50,116 nucleotides of DNA from Verrucomicrobiota bacterium (GCA_003402735.1 QQNE01000019.1:1-50116); one strand, 5' to 3'. Positions 1 through 10,439 are shown, numbered from the stretch's first letter. A program made the numbers and translations. Notes: generated by a model from the letters alone, not told the origin.

Positions 1-3000
1 ATCACCGCCCTCGGCGGCATCACCAACGGCATGGTCGCCCCGTGGATCGTCAACGCCACCGATTCCCAGTTCCTCACCTACACCACCGACAACGGCTTCG
101 TGAACGCCGGTTTCGATCGTCTCTCCGCCGGTGGCACCATCGCCGCCGCGGGCAACATCGTCGGTGCCAATGACCGGTTCCTGCTCCAGACAGCGGCGCA
201 GAACTTCACCACCGGCCTCGGTCTTGGCATCGACGTCTACGCCGCCCGGATTGATCAGAGCATCGGCTTCGCCAGCAACAACACCGCCGCCGCCACCGAC
301 CGCATCCGCCTCCAGAGCGGCGGCCTGATCGCCGCGGGCACCACGGCCCTTGCGATTGTTCCCGGCATCGATGTCGGCACCACCGCCAAGGAACTCGTGA
401 TCTTCAACAATCCGCCCCTGACGATCGGCACGATCACCACCCAGACGGCCTCCACCACCGTGCCGGGCACCTCGCCCACCACCACCGGCCAGATCACCAA
501 CGCCACCCACGTGGTCAAGCAGGGGGCGGGCACACTCCAAATCGACTCCGCGCAGGCTTCCTTCAATGGCAACTGGATCGTGAACCAGGGCAGCATTGTC
601 TTCCGCTCCGCCACCGTCCAGTCCAACCTCGGCGGCACCGCCACGCTGGCGCAGATGAACGCGGGCACCAACGGTCTCGTCGTTCTCAACGGCTTCAGCA
701 GTGCCTTCGGTATGCGCTCCGATGTCGCCAACACCGTTTACAACCTCGGCTTGGTCATCGGAGAAGGCAATCCCTACGCCATCATCAACAACGACCGCGC
801 CGCCGGCACCACGAGCGTCCTCAGCATCCTCACCGGCGGCATCCGCTTCGGCGGCTCCCCGGGTGAGCAGGGCCAGACGCTCCTCGTCCAGAACGCGGCC
901 AACAACGTGTCTGTCCAGGTCAACGGACCCCTCGTCCTCAGCGCCGCCACCATGGAAGGCGTGCCGACCTACAACCACATCCGCCAGGACCCCGCTTTGA
1001 CCATCTACGGCCAGGTCACCGGCGGTGCCCCGCTCATCCACAGCGGCGGCGGCGGGCTGGAACTCGGCAACGGCTTCACCGGCTTCAACAACGGCATCAA
1101 TACTTTCACCGGCGGTCTCCAGAACGTCCAGGGGACCCTCACCGTCCGCGGCACCACCACCGGCACGCCGGCCAACTTCGCCACCCTCTTCAGCGGCATC
1201 AACAACGGCGGCATCGGCGCCGGGGATGTCACGATGTATGGCGGCACCCTGAACCTCCGCATTGACGGGGCCAACACCACGACCCGGGAGCGTTACGTGG
1301 TCGGCAACAACGCGAGCGGCAACAACCTCATCGTCAACGGCAACGCCACCATCACGGTGGACCGCAACATCGCCACCACCGCCGCGAACAAGCACCTCGC
1401 CTTCAAGGATCTCACGATCGGCTCCGCCATGCTCACGGTGACGGCGGGCAACGGCTACATCCTCGAAGCCAACGGCGTCACCAACCTCACCGGCACGCCG
1501 CTCTTCAACATCGGCAACACCATGCTGCTGAACGGTTCGGTCAGCGACGGCGCGGGCAGCACCGCCGGCACCCAAGGCCAGGCCCTCATCAAGGGAGGTA
1601 CCGGTGATCTCTGGCTCAATGGTGCCTCCAGCACCTTCGGCGGTCTCTACGCCGGCACCGTCGGCACCAACGGCCTCGGCATCGTGGTCAACGGCGGTCT
1701 CGTTCGCTTCGGTGACGTGAACTCGGAGAACAACACCGCGATGAACCTCAGCACCATGCTCCGCGGCAGCACCATCCGGGTCAACCCGACCGGCAGCATG
1801 TATCTGACCAACGCCGCCAACCTCACCTTCGGCGCGGGTCAGTTGCAGATGCTGGGCTCCAACGTGCAATTGCCCACCCTGCGCGTCGCCAACACCAACT
1901 TCACCCAGGCCTACCTCGCCGCCGCCGTCAGTGCGGATTCCGAGGGCGTCCTCGGCCTGGAAACCAACTTCACCGCCGCCTTCAACCTCGGCGCGATCGG
2001 CAATGGCAAATTCTTCCTCGCCGCCACCGGCGGAGCCCGCAGCTACACCGCGACCACTCTCGGCGTCGGCGCGAACAATCTCTACCGCATCGGCGGCGGC
2101 AGCCAGACCCTGACACTCGACTCCGCCAGCGTCACCGCCGGTGCCCTGACCGGGGCCAACTCCGTTCTCTACGGCAGCCAAGCCACCAACGTCAGCGGCA
2201 CCGTCGTGCTCAACGACACCAACGACTACACCGGCAGCACCATCGTGAGCCGCAGCAACACGGTGCAGTTCATCGCCGCCTCCACCTCCGCGACCGCCCA
2301 CCCGCTCGGCAACGCCGGACAGGTCGATGTCTTCGGCACCCTCGATGCCCGCACCAACGGCAGCTTCCGCAACTTCGCCGGCACCGGAAACCAGAACACC
2401 GTGGTCCTGCACCCCGGATCGACGCTGCGCTTCGAAAACAACGCCACCACCGCGAACTGGAACCGCTGGGACAACAACACCGCGATCAACCTCGACGGTG
2501 CCCAGCTCCAGATCACCTCGCTGAACAATACCGCCGCCGCCACCAACGTGGAAGACGTGGGTGCCATCACCTTCGGCCGCGGCGCCGTCATCAGCGTGGC
2601 CCGTGCCGGCACCGGCTCCGCCGCCCTGCGCACGCCCAGCATCGCCCGCACCGCCGGAGGCAGCCTGCAACTCCTCTCCGCCGGCAGCCTCGGCACCGCC
2701 GCCCTCGGCACCGCCAGCACGGACAATCTCCTCGTCACCGGTGGTGCCACCTCCGTGACCCCGAGCGGTGTCGTCAACGGCATGCTGCCCGCCTGGATCA
2801 TCAACGGCACCTCGAACTCGTTCGTGACCTACGGCTCGAACGGCTTCGCCAACGTCACCTACGACAATACCTTCACCGGCGGCACCTTCACCACGAACAC
2901 CACCGCCACCAGCAAGGTGGACCTCGCCACTAGCGCGATGGTCCTCACCCAGGACCAGACGCTCTACGCCCTGCGCACCGCCGTGAACATCAGCAGCGGC

Positions 3001-6000
3001 ACCGGCCAATACAACACCATCACCTTCGCCAACGGCACCACCGATGCCGATCGTGGCGGTCTCCTCACCACCGGCACCCCGACGATCGCCACCAACCTCC
3101 GTTTCGGCAACAACGGCGACAAGGAAGGCATCATCTACACCGGCGGCAACACCACGATCTCGGGTGACATCTACGCCGGCAGCCTCGTCAAGTTCGGCGG
3201 CAGCACCCTCACCATCGGCAAGGACCAGACCGCCGCCGCCAACGGCACCGGCTTCGCGGGCAACTGGGTCGTCAACCAAGGCGCCCTCACCCTCAACACC
3301 TTCGGATCTTCGGGTGACGGTGGCACCATCACCCTGAACTCGAGCAGCCCGACCACCGCCGCCGGCACCACCCTGAACTTGGTCGCCAACCCCGGCAGTT
3401 CGCTCAACGGCCAATACACCATGGGCCGCATCATCGGTGTCGATAACGCCATTATCGCCGTCAACGTCGGAATCACCGATTCCGCCGTTGGCATCTCCGA
3501 CCTGGAGTCGTTCTCTACCGATACCACCGGCTTGTCCCCGGCCCGCCTCCGCGTCACCGTTGCCAACACTCGCTCCGTGCTCAATGCCGGAACGCTCTTC
3601 CTGACCGGCACGGGCACCTCCATCATCGACGTGACCACCATCACAAACCCCCAGATCACCTCCGGCGCCACCGGCTCCGGCCTGAACCTCGCCGGCCTCA
3701 ATGGCAGCCGCAACCTCATCAAGTGGGGCAACGGCTATCTCTTCGTCGGCGGCAACAACAGCACCAGCTTCAGCGGCAACGTGATCATCGAGCAGGGAGC
3801 CATCGGCGTGACCAACGCCAACGCCTTTGCCAACGCCTCCACCACCCTCACCGCCCGCCGCTACGGGGTCCTCGACATCCTCGCCTCCGGCTTCAACAAG
3901 GCCGTGACCTATGAGGCCGGCTCGATCGAACGCTGGAGCGTGGACAACGCCCGCAGCGGCACGATCAACCTCGGCGCCGGCAGCCTCCAGGTGAACGCCG
4001 ACCAGAACACCACCAACGCCACCATCCAGCTCAACGGCGGCGCCATCGAGGGCTTCCTCCGCACCGATGACGTCTCCAGCGGCAACAACGGCATCGTCTT
4101 CCGCACCCTCGGCTCCGGCGTCTCCATCCAGCTCCTCGGCAACTCCTTCCTCGGCCAGAACGCCTTCACCGACGGCCCGAACGGCACCGACAACGGCCGC
4201 ACCCAGGAGCTGTTCACCGGCGTCGGTCCCGACGGCAACAGCTCCAGCGAGCTGACCTCCAGCGCCCGCGGCGCCATCCTCGAGATCAAGGGCAACATCA
4301 GCGGCACCGGTGGCCTCACCAAACAGAGCACCGACACCGTCATCCTCTCCGGCACCAATTCTTACAACGGCAACACCAGCATCGCGGATGGCACCCTCCG
4401 CCTCGGCTCCAACAGCGCCTTGCCCTCCGGAAACAATGTGACCACGAGCGGCCGCGGCGTCCTCGATCTCGGCGGCTTCAACGCCTCCATCGGAAACCTG
4501 ACTTCGCCTACCTTCTCCACCACGGGCGCCTTCGCCAGCAACGGCGGCTTCATCACCAACAGCTCCACCGTCACCGGAACCCTTACGGTGAACCCGGTCG
4601 CGGCCACCGCCAGCTACAGCGGCACCATCCAGAACAACATCGCCCTCACCAAGGCCGGCGCGAACCGCCTCACCCTCACCGGCAACAACACCTACATTGG
4701 CGCCACCACCGTGAACGGCGGCACCCTCGAGGTCACCGGCACCTTGACCGCCACCCCGACGGTCACCCTCAACGCAGGCGGCACCCTGCTTCTCAACAGC
4801 ACGGCCAACAACCTCGTCAATACCCTGGCCAACGTGAACCTCGCGGGCGGCACACTCTCGATCGACAACTCCCGGACCGGCAGCACCCAGACCTTCGCCA
4901 ACCTGAACGTCTCGGCCGCCTCCTCTCTCGACTTCGGGTCCGGCAACACCAACCTCTTCCGGTTCAACGCCCTCACCGGAATCACCGCTCCCCTCAGCGT
5001 GCGGGGCTGGTCCGGCACGGTCTACGCTCCCGGCACCACCACGGACTCCGGCGCCGCCACCCAGGACCGCATCCGCTTCACCACCAACCCCGGCGGCTCT
5101 CCCGGCACCGCTCTCAACGGATTCGTGTTCGTCAACAGCTCCGGCGTCAGCATCGGCCGCGGCATGGTCGTGAACGACAGCGGTAGCACCTTCGGCGTCG
5201 TCCCCGCGAACATCTCCACCGCTTACTGGAAGGGCGATCTCGGCACCAAGGCCTGGAACCTCGGCAACTGGTCGTCCGACCTCGCCGGCACCACCGTGAC
5301 CGGCCTCGCCCCGACCGGTTCCACCGACGTCATCCTCTCCGCCACCGGCCAGTCCGGTCAGGATGCCATGGTCCTCGGCGAGGACATGCAGGTGAAGAGC
5401 GTCACCGTGAACAATGAGAACACCGGCTCTCCGGTGGTCGTGCAAGGCACCGGTGGTTACATCCTCTCCATCGTGGATGCCAACGCCATCACCACCGCCT
5501 CCGGTTCCAGCGCCACCACGCTCAACAACAAGGTCAATCTGATGGCCTCCACCGCCACCATCACCGTCAACGCTTCCAATCCGTTGACCGTGAACGGCGA
5601 AACCTCCGGTCAAGCCTTGAACAAGGCCGGCACCGGCACCCTCGTCCTCGGCGGCACCAACACCTACACCGGGGCCACCACCATCAGCGCCGGCATCCTC
5701 AGCGCCGCCAGCGCCGGGGCCCTCGGTTCCAGCGCGGCGGGCACGATTGTCTCCAACGACGCCTCCCTCGAGTTGCAGGGCGGGATCACGATCACCGGTG
5801 AGGCGCTCACCCTCAATGGCGACGGTGCCACCATCGGGGCCGACACCAGCGGCGGCGCGCTTCGCAACCTCAGCGGGAACAACAGCTTCACCGGCCTCAT
5901 CACCCTGGGCTCCGCCTCTTCCATCCAGTCGGACGCAGGAAACCTGAGCCTCAGCGGTGGCATCACCGGCGCCAACCAGAACCTCACGGTGGAGGGAGCG

Positions 6001-7593
6001 GGCAACACGACCATCTCCGGCATCATCGGGACCGGTTCGGGCACCCTGACCAAGAATGATGGCGGGACCTTGAACTTGACCGCGGCGAACACCTACACCG
6101 GCGCCACCAACATCAACGCCGGAACGGTCTCCATCTCCAACGCGAACGGGCTCGGCACCACGGCCGGGGCCACCACGGTGGCCAATGGAGCCGCTCTCAA
6201 CATCAATGGGGTTTCGGTGGCCGAAAACGTCACCCTCAATGGTTCCGGCATCGGGTCCACCGGCGCCCTGACCGCCACCGGCAACGTCACCCTGTCCGGC
6301 ACCGTCAACCTGGCCACCAGCAGCACCATCGCCACCACCACCTCGGGCAGCTTCTTCACCCTGAGCGGTGCCATCTCCGGGGCCTCCTCCAACCTCTCCA
6401 TCGCCGGCCCGGGCACGGTCCAACTCACCGGCACCAACACCTACGGCGGCACCACCGACATCAACGAGGGCACCCTCCAGCTCGGCGCTTCCGGCACCGA
6501 CCGGATCCCGAACGGCTCCGCCACCACGGTCGCCTCCGGTGCCACCCTCGATGTCAACGGCCAGACCGAGACCATCGGCTCCCTCGCCGGCGCGGGCAAC
6601 GTCACCCTCGGCGCCGGTGCCCTGACCACCGGTGGCAACAACGCCACCACCACCTACTCCGGCACCCTGAGCGGCACCGGCACCCTGACCAAGCAGGGCT
6701 CCGGCACCATGACCCTCTCCGGCACCAACACCTACACCGGGGCCACCACGGTCAGCGCCGGCATCCTGGCCATCTCCTCCGAAACCAATCTCGGCGCCAA
6801 CCCGGCCACCCCCAACGCCGGTCAGCTGACGCTCAACGGCGGCACCCTGCGGACCACCGCCTCGTTCTCCATCGACGACGCCAACCGCGACATCACCGTG
6901 GGAAGTTCCGGTGGCACCTTCGAGACCGCCACCGCCACCACCCTGACCGTGGCCAGCACCAACGTCATCACCCTCGACGGGACCCTGACGAAGTCTGGCG
7001 CCGGTGACCTGTTCATCAACAGCTCCACCACGGGCAACGGCAACATCAACGTCACGGCCGGAACCTTCGGCGGCACCGGAACGCTCACCGCTTCGGGCGC
7101 CACCACCACCATCGGCAATGCCACCCTCACCGCCGCCACCAACGGCACCCAGGGAACGCTCGCCTTCGGCGGAAATCTCACCACCAACTCCACCAGCACC
7201 TGGCTCGTGGATCTCTCCGGTGGCGGTTCCCCGACCAGTGACCGCATCAACGTCGCCGGAGCCCTCTCCCTCAACGACGCCCTCCTCGCCGTCAACGATT
7301 CCACGTTCACCTTCGGCAACCGCTTCACCATCGCCCAATACGGTTCCCTCTCCGGAACCTTCACCTGGAACAGTGTCTCTCTGACCCAGGGAGCCTCCTT
7401 CTCCACCTCTCTCGGTTACTACTCAATCAACTACCAGGACGACGGCTTCGGTGGCTTCGGCGGCAACCAGATCACCCTCACCGCCGTGCCGGAACCCTCC
7501 CAGGTCATCGCCATCATCCTCCTCCTCGCCCTCGGGCTCTGGTTCGGACGCCGCCGTCTGCGCCCGGTCAAGCCCCAGGAAATCGAAGGTTGA
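1..7593 (+). CDS. Giant PEP-CTERM protein with autotransporter-associated beta-strand repeats (5' end missing)
   Basis: The frame is open from base 1, so the gene starts upstream and only its last 2,530 residues are visible; the first ATG at 31 is internal. The sequence is rich in Gly, Thr, Asn and Ser and carries recurring beta-strand repeat units of the PATR type (core GTNTYTGATT followed by GTL), for example near 2215, 4351, 4681, 5652, 6085, 6430 and 6721. The end is a PEP-CTERM sorting signal: VPEPS at 7486-7500, a hydrophobic helix, then GRRRLRP. In such proteins the tail is processed by an exosortase and the product is exported to the envelope or matrix; no exosortase gene is in view. 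A segment around 28-600 reappears near 2776-3290 at protein level (NGMVAPWIVN versus NGMLPAWIIN; GNWIVNQG versus GNWVVNQG), which points to an internal duplication. The likely role is a surface or adhesive beta-solenoid; the ligand is unknown. Confidence 0.9.
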   Translation: MTALGGITNGMVAPWIVNATDSQFLTYTTDNGFVNAGFDRLSAGGTIAAAGNIVGANDRFLLQTAAQNFTTGLGLGIDVYAARIDQSIGFASNNTAAATDRIRLQSGGLIAAGTTALAIVPGIDVGTTAKELVIFNNPPLTIGTITTQTASTTVPGTSPTTTGQITNATHVVKQGAGTLQIDSAQASFNGNWIVNQGSIVFRSATVQSNLGGTATLAQMNAGTNGLVVLNGFSSAFGMRSDVANTVYNLGLVIGEGNPYAIINNDRAAGTTSVLSILTGGIRFGGSPGEQGQTLLVQNAANNVSVQVNGPLVLSAATMEGVPTYNHIRQDPALTIYGQVTGGAPLIHSGGGGLELGNGFTGFNNGINTFTGGLQNVQGTLTVRGTTTGTPANFATLFSGINNGGIGAGDVTMYGGTLNLRIDGANTTTRERYVVGNNASGNNLIVNGNATITVDRNIATTAANKHLAFKDLTIGSAMLTVTAGNGYILEANGVTNLTGTPLFNIGNTMLLNGSVSDGAGSTAGTQGQALIKGGTGDLWLNGASSTFGGLYAGTVGTNGLGIVVNGGLVRFGDVNSENNTAMNLSTMLRGSTIRVNPTGSMYLTNAANLTFGAGQLQMLGSNVQLPTLRVANTNFTQAYLAAAVSADSEGVLGLETNFTAAFNLGAIGNGKFFLAATGGARSYTATTLGVGANNLYRIGGGSQTLTLDSASVTAGALTGANSVLYGSQATNVSGTVVLNDTNDYTGSTIVSRSNTVQFIAASTSATAHPLGNAGQVDVFGTLDARTNGSFRNFAGTGNQNTVVLHPGSTLRFENNATTANWNRWDNNTAINLDGAQLQITSLNNTAAATNVEDVGAITFGRGAVISVARAGTGSAALRTPSIARTAGGSLQLLSAGSLGTAALGTASTDNLLVTGGATSVTPSGVVNGMLPAWIINGTSNSFVTYGSNGFANVTYDNTFTGGTFTTNTTATSKVDLATSAMVLTQDQTLYALRTAVNISSGTGQYNTITFANGTTDADRGGLLTTGTPTIATNLRFGNNGDKEGIIYTGGNTTISGDIYAGSLVKFGGSTLTIGKDQTAAANGTGFAGNWVVNQGALTLNTFGSSGDGGTITLNSSSPTTAAGTTLNLVANPGSSLNGQYTMGRIIGVDNAIIAVNVGITDSAVGISDLESFSTDTTGLSPARLRVTVANTRSVLNAGTLFLTGTGTSIIDVTTITNPQITSGATGSGLNLAGLNGSRNLIKWGNGYLFVGGNNSTSFSGNVIIEQGAIGVTNANAFANASTTLTARRYGVLDILASGFNKAVTYEAGSIERWSVDNARSGTINLGAGSLQVNADQNTTNATIQLNGGAIEGFLRTDDVSSGNNGIVFRTLGSGVSIQLLGNSFLGQNAFTDGPNGTDNGRTQELFTGVGPDGNSSSELTSSARGAILEIKGNISGTGGLTKQSTDTVILSGTNSYNGNTSIADGTLRLGSNSALPSGNNVTTSGRGVLDLGGFNASIGNLTSPTFSTTGAFASNGGFITNSSTVTGTLTVNPVAATASYSGTIQNNIALTKAGANRLTLTGNNTYIGATTVNGGTLEVTGTLTATPTVTLNAGGTLLLNSTANNLVNTLANVNLAGGTLSIDNSRTGSTQTFANLNVSAASSLDFGSGNTNLFRFNALTGITAPLSVRGWSGTVYAPGTTTDSGAATQDRIRFTTNPGGSPGTALNGFVFVNSSGVSIGRGMVVNDSGSTFGVVPANISTAYWKGDLGTKAWNLGNWSSDLAGTTVTGLAPTGSTDVILSATGQSGQDAMVLGEDMQVKSVTVNNENTGSPVVVQGTGGYILSIVDANAITTASGSSATTLNNKVNLMASTATITVNASNPLTVNGETSGQALNKAGTGTLVLGGTNTYTGATTISAGILSAASAGALGSSAAGTIVSNDASLELQGGITITGEALTLNGDGATIGADTSGGALRNLSGNNSFTGLITLGSASSIQSDAGNLSLSGGITGANQNLTVEGAGNTTISGIIGTGSGTLTKNDGGTLNLTAANTYTGATNINAGTVSISNANGLGTTAGATTVANGAALNINGVSVAENVTLNGSGIGSTGALTATGNVTLSGTVNLATSSTIATTTSGSFFTLSGAISGASSNLSIAGPGTVQLTGTNTYGGTTDINEGTLQLGASGTDRIPNGSATTVASGATLDVNGQTETIGSLAGAGNVTLGAGALTTGGNNATTTYSGTLSGTGTLTKQGSGTMTLSGTNTYTGATTVSAGILAISSETNLGANPATPNAGQLTLNGGTLRTTASFSIDDANRDITVGSSGGTFETATATTLTVASTNVITLDGTLTKSGAGDLFINSSTTGNGNINVTAGTFGGTGTLTASGATTTIGNATLTAATNGTQGTLAFGGNLTTNSTSTWLVDLSGGGSPTSDRINVAGALSLNDALLAVNDSTFTFGNRFTIAQYGSLSGTFTWNSVSLTQGASFSTSLGYYSINYQDDGFGGFGGNQITLTAVPEPSQVIAIILLLALGLWFGRRRLRPVKPQEIEG

Positions 7594-7628
7594 GGTTTTC
7601 CATTCCCGGCTCTTAACTGAGGGGAGCG

Positions 7629-8057
7629 ATGAATACGGTCCTCTACGACGACGAATGCCCGCTCTGCGTCTTCCAGATGAAGATGCTCACTTGGCTGGAC
7701 TGGGCTCACCAAGCCTCACTCCGTCCGCTCCGGGATCCTGACGCGGCCGCGCTCGCCCCTCAATTGCAGCGCGAGGACTTGTTGGAGGCGATTCATTGCA
7801 TCGCCGCGGACGGCAGGATTTACCGCGGTGCCAGGGCCCTCCGGTTTTTGGGCATGCGGATGCCTCTCCTCGTTCCCATGGCTCTCGTGCTCTGGATCCC
7901 CGGTGTCATCTGGATCGCGGAAAGGGTCTATGACTTTGTCAGTGCGCGCCGCCTCTTCTTCAGCCGCATCTTCGGCTGCAAGGAGGCCTGCGCCATCCTG
8001 CCCGCGAGACAACACGTCGCCTCAAACCTTCCGGACCCACCCGAAAAAGGGAAGTGA
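7629..8057 (+). CDS. DCC-family thiol-disulfide oxidoreductase (DUF393)
   Basis: A 142-residue protein with the family signature at its N-terminus: YDDECPLC, residues 6-13, with the CPLC redox pair at C10 and C13. Length and layout fit the DCC family (named for its Asp-Cys-Cys motif), predicted to be small thioredoxin-like oxidoreductases. A hydrophobic stretch near residues 77-97 (LLVPMALVLWIPGVIWIA) suggests membrane association, as in many members. The ATG at 7629 follows GGGGAG at 7621-7626, a usable but close ribosome binding site. It lies 35 bp after the giant PEP-CTERM gene and converges on the isomerase gene with 18 bp between the stops. The physiological substrate is unknown for the family. 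Confidence 0.85.
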   Translation: MNTVLYDDECPLCVFQMKMLTWLDWAHQASLRPLRDPDAAALAPQLQREDLLEAIHCIAADGRIYRGARALRFLGMRMPLLVPMALVLWIPGVIWIAERVYDFVSARRLFFSRIFGCKEACAILPARQHVASNLPDPPEKGK

Positions 8058-8075
8058 CGGGGCGTTCCTCCCCAA

Positions 8076-8966
8076 TCAACTCGCCAGCAGCCCTCGCAGG
8101 GTCCCCAAGTCCCGCCGGATCGCTTCCAGATGCTTCCGGGTGCGCTCGGGTCCCGGAGCTTCGTCAGGGATGTATTCCACGTGGAGCGAGATCGGCAACC
8201 GGGGGGACAGCCCGGCCAACATCGCAAAAAACTTCGGGTCCACGCCACCCTGACCGAGCGGCACGCCCTGTTTCGTGCGGCCGTTCACCAGATAGTCTTT
8301 CACATAGACAATTCCGAGGTTCGGCCGGCAGAGTTGAAAATCGATCTCCCAACTCGAAGCCCCTTCCACGGTGGCGTGCCCAATGTCGAAGGCGATCGCC
8401 ATGGCAGCCGGATCGAGATCGCGCACCAGATCGTGCATGTCCCAGACCGGGGCCCCCACGTAATCCCGCCCCGCGTGGTTCTGGTAGACGCCCTGGATTC
8501 CTAACTCTTTGTTCAGGGCTGCCAAGTCCGCCAAACGCGGGCGGATCTCGTCCAGTTGCGCCCGCACCGGCCTGCCCAAGTCATACTTGTAGTAGGCCAA
8601 GCGATAGCGAGGAATGCCCAAGCCCGCCGCCGCCCGCAGGATGGACTCGGTGCGCTGCTCCCGGGAAATCTGATTGATCCCCGAAGTCATCACTTCCAAA
8701 ACCAGGTTCCGCGCCCGCAACGCGGTCACCAGCTTCGGCAACTCCTCCTCGACCCGGTCCGGCTCGATATGCCCCTTGGGACGGACCGCGACCTCGATCC
8801 CGTCGAGACCGGTGCCCGCGATCGCGTCTGACAGGGCTTCGTGCGACAGATCCTGGAAGGATTTGGTGAACGTCACGATCCGGAACTTCTCCTCCGTCGC
8901 GAAGCCGGGCATCGCCCACAAACCGCCCAGCGGCAGCGTTTGGAGAAATTCTCGTCGACTTTTCAT
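8076..8966 (-). CDS. Secreted sugar phosphate isomerase/epimerase-like TIM-barrel protein
   Basis: A 296-residue protein of the xylose isomerase-like TIM-barrel superfamily (AP endonuclease 2 fold), recognised from segments such as LDGIEVAVRPKGHIEP near residue 55 and AIAFDIGHATVEG near 195, where acidic and His residues would bind a metal. The N-terminus (MKSRREFLQTLPLGG) carries a twin-arginine-like RREF motif and a short hydrophobic segment, so export by Tat is likely. It lies 21 bp downstream of the Gfo/Idh/MocA gene on the same strand, and the two are probably co-transcribed. Such pairs in Verrucomicrobiota and Planctomycetota are thought to process unusual sugars or cyclitols; the exact substrate cannot be read from the sequence. 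Confidence 0.82.
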   Translation of the reverse strand: MKSRREFLQTLPLGGLWAMPGFATEEKFRIVTFTKSFQDLSHEALSDAIAGTGLDGIEVAVRPKGHIEPDRVEEELPKLVTALRARNLVLEVMTSGINQISREQRTESILRAAAGLGIPRYRLAYYKYDLGRPVRAQLDEIRPRLADLAALNKELGIQGVYQNHAGRDYVGAPVWDMHDLVRDLDPAAMAIAFDIGHATVEGASSWEIDFQLCRPNLGIVYVKDYLVNGRTKQGVPLGQGGVDPKFFAMLAGLSPRLPISLHVEYIPDEAPGPERTRKHLEAIRRDLGTLRGLLAS

Positions 8967-8987
8967 CCTCTCCTCCCATCAAAAACC

Positions 8988-10439
8988 TCAATACTCCCGG
9001 TCGATCTTCACCCCGGGTTCCGGGATCGGATAACTGCCGTCCTCGAACGGCATCACCGGAGAGTCCGATTCCAGGGTCAGCTGATCGACGAGCGGGGCGA
9101 ACTCGTGGGCGCAGTTCAGCATGGCGTCGTAGGAGATCACCTGCCCGGTGTGCGCGGACATCCGGCCCATGGCAGTGACCAGGCTGGCTTTCACCCCTCG
9201 CTCCACCTCGTTGTAGGTTTCGTCCCGCTGGATCGCCGCGATGAGATCCTGCCATTCCAGGTCGTAGGGACTCGGTTCCCGCGGCGTTTGGGGATAGGCC
9301 CACACCGTGTCCGGGTGCGGCGGAGCCGGCGGTGGCGGCTCTTCCCCGGGACGCGCCCGGCGCTCGACCACTTGGTGAATGATCTGTCCCTTGTAAATCC
9401 GGGCGCGGGACGGCGCGTGACCCTTTTCGGAAACCACCGCGCAGCCCTTGGTGCCGTGGATGTAGCTGTTAAACTGCTGCTCGCAACCCGTCATATTGCG
9501 TCCGTCCAAAAAGAGCTTGGTCCCGTCCTTGAACGTGTATTCCACTGCGTAGCTGTCGAAATTCTGGTCGATGTTTTCGCCTCGGTAGTGTCGGCCGCCG
9601 ATCGCTCTGGCCTCCACCGGCCAGTCGTTCTTCATCCAACAACACTCGTCGATGTTGTGGATGTTGAAGTCGCTGAAGGCACCACCGCTGAGCCAGAGGA
9701 AGCTGTGGAACCGCTTGATCTGATACATCAGGTGACTCATCGGCCCCGGATTGCGCAGCGAAAAACAGCTCCCGATCGGCCCCTGCATCCGGTAGGCCCG
9801 CATCATGGTGATGTCCCCGATGGCCCCGTCCTGAACCCGCTTGAACAGCTCACCTCGGGCCACGCAGTGACGGATCATGAGGCCGACCCCCACTTTCAGG
9901 TTCTTCTTCTTGGCTTCCTCGTTCAAGGCCAGCATCCGGCGGGCGCTCGGCCCATCCGCAATCACCGGCTTCTCCATGAACACGTTCACCCCCTTCTCGA
10001 TGGCGTAGGCGAAGTGCACCCAGCGGAAGGCACACGGTGTGGTGAGGATGACGACATCCCCGGGGCGGAGCGTGTCGATCGCCTTCTTGTAGCCGTCGAA
10101 CCCGATGAACTTGCGATCGTCCACGGTGATTTTTCCGGCCAGCTCTTCCCGTTCCGCCAGGGCCGTGTATTTGGAATCCAGGTTCTCCGTGAACACATCC
10201 GCCATGGCGTGCAGTTTCACGGGTCCCTGTTCGGTGGAAGTGGCCAGGGCGTTGAGGACCGCTCCGGCCCCGCGCCCACCGCACCCGACCAGGGCCAGAC
10301 GGATCGTCGGGTCGTCGTTGGCGGCATGCACGTGCGGCAGCGTGATCCCGGCAAGCGCCGAGCCGGCACCGAGCCGGGCACCGGTTTTCAAGAGTTCACG
10401 GCGCGAGGGCGGCTGTGGGAGGGGTTGGTCTTGCATCAT
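8988..10439 (-). CDS. Tat-exported Gfo/Idh/MocA family oxidoreductase
   Basis: A 483-residue NAD(P)-dependent oxidoreductase. The Tat signal is plain: SRRELLKTGARLGAGSAL near residues 12-29. A Rossmann nucleotide-binding motif follows, LALVGCGGRGAGAV near residue 48, and the family EKP motif (NVFMEKPVIADG) with the catalytic-region Lys. The C-terminal half has the usual alpha/beta dimerisation domain. Two adjacent ATG codons (10437-10439 and 10434-10436) can serve as start; the first is used here. It is the first gene of a probable two-gene operon with the isomerase and is divergent from the PVC dehydrogenase gene across about 113 bp, which must hold both promoters. By analogy with glucose-fructose oxidoreductase, the cofactor may be carried through Tat with the folded enzyme. 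The substrate is unknown. Confidence 0.88.
   Translation of the reverse strand: MMQDQPLPQPPSRRELLKTGARLGAGSALAGITLPHVHAANDDPTIRLALVGCGGRGAGAVLNALATSTEQGPVKLHAMADVFTENLDSKYTALAEREELAGKITVDDRKFIGFDGYKKAIDTLRPGDVVILTTPCAFRWVHFAYAIEKGVNVFMEKPVIADGPSARRMLALNEEAKKKNLKVGVGLMIRHCVARGELFKRVQDGAIGDITMMRAYRMQGPIGSCFSLRNPGPMSHLMYQIKRFHSFLWLSGGAFSDFNIHNIDECCWMKNDWPVEARAIGGRHYRGENIDQNFDSYAVEYTFKDGTKLFLDGRNMTGCEQQFNSYIHGTKGCAVVSEKGHAPSRARIYKGQIIHQVVERRARPGEEPPPPAPPHPDTVWAYPQTPREPSPYDLEWQDLIAAIQRDETYNEVERGVKASLVTAMGRMSAHTGQVISYDAMLNCAHEFAPLVDQLTLESDSPVMPFEDGSYPIPEPGVKIDREY

Noticed and set aside
2200-7000. The recurrent GGCACCAACACCTACACCGG-like segments as a CRISPR array
   Set aside because: They are in-frame protein repeats (GTNTYTG) in the giant surface protein, of uneven spacing, not direct repeats with unique spacers.
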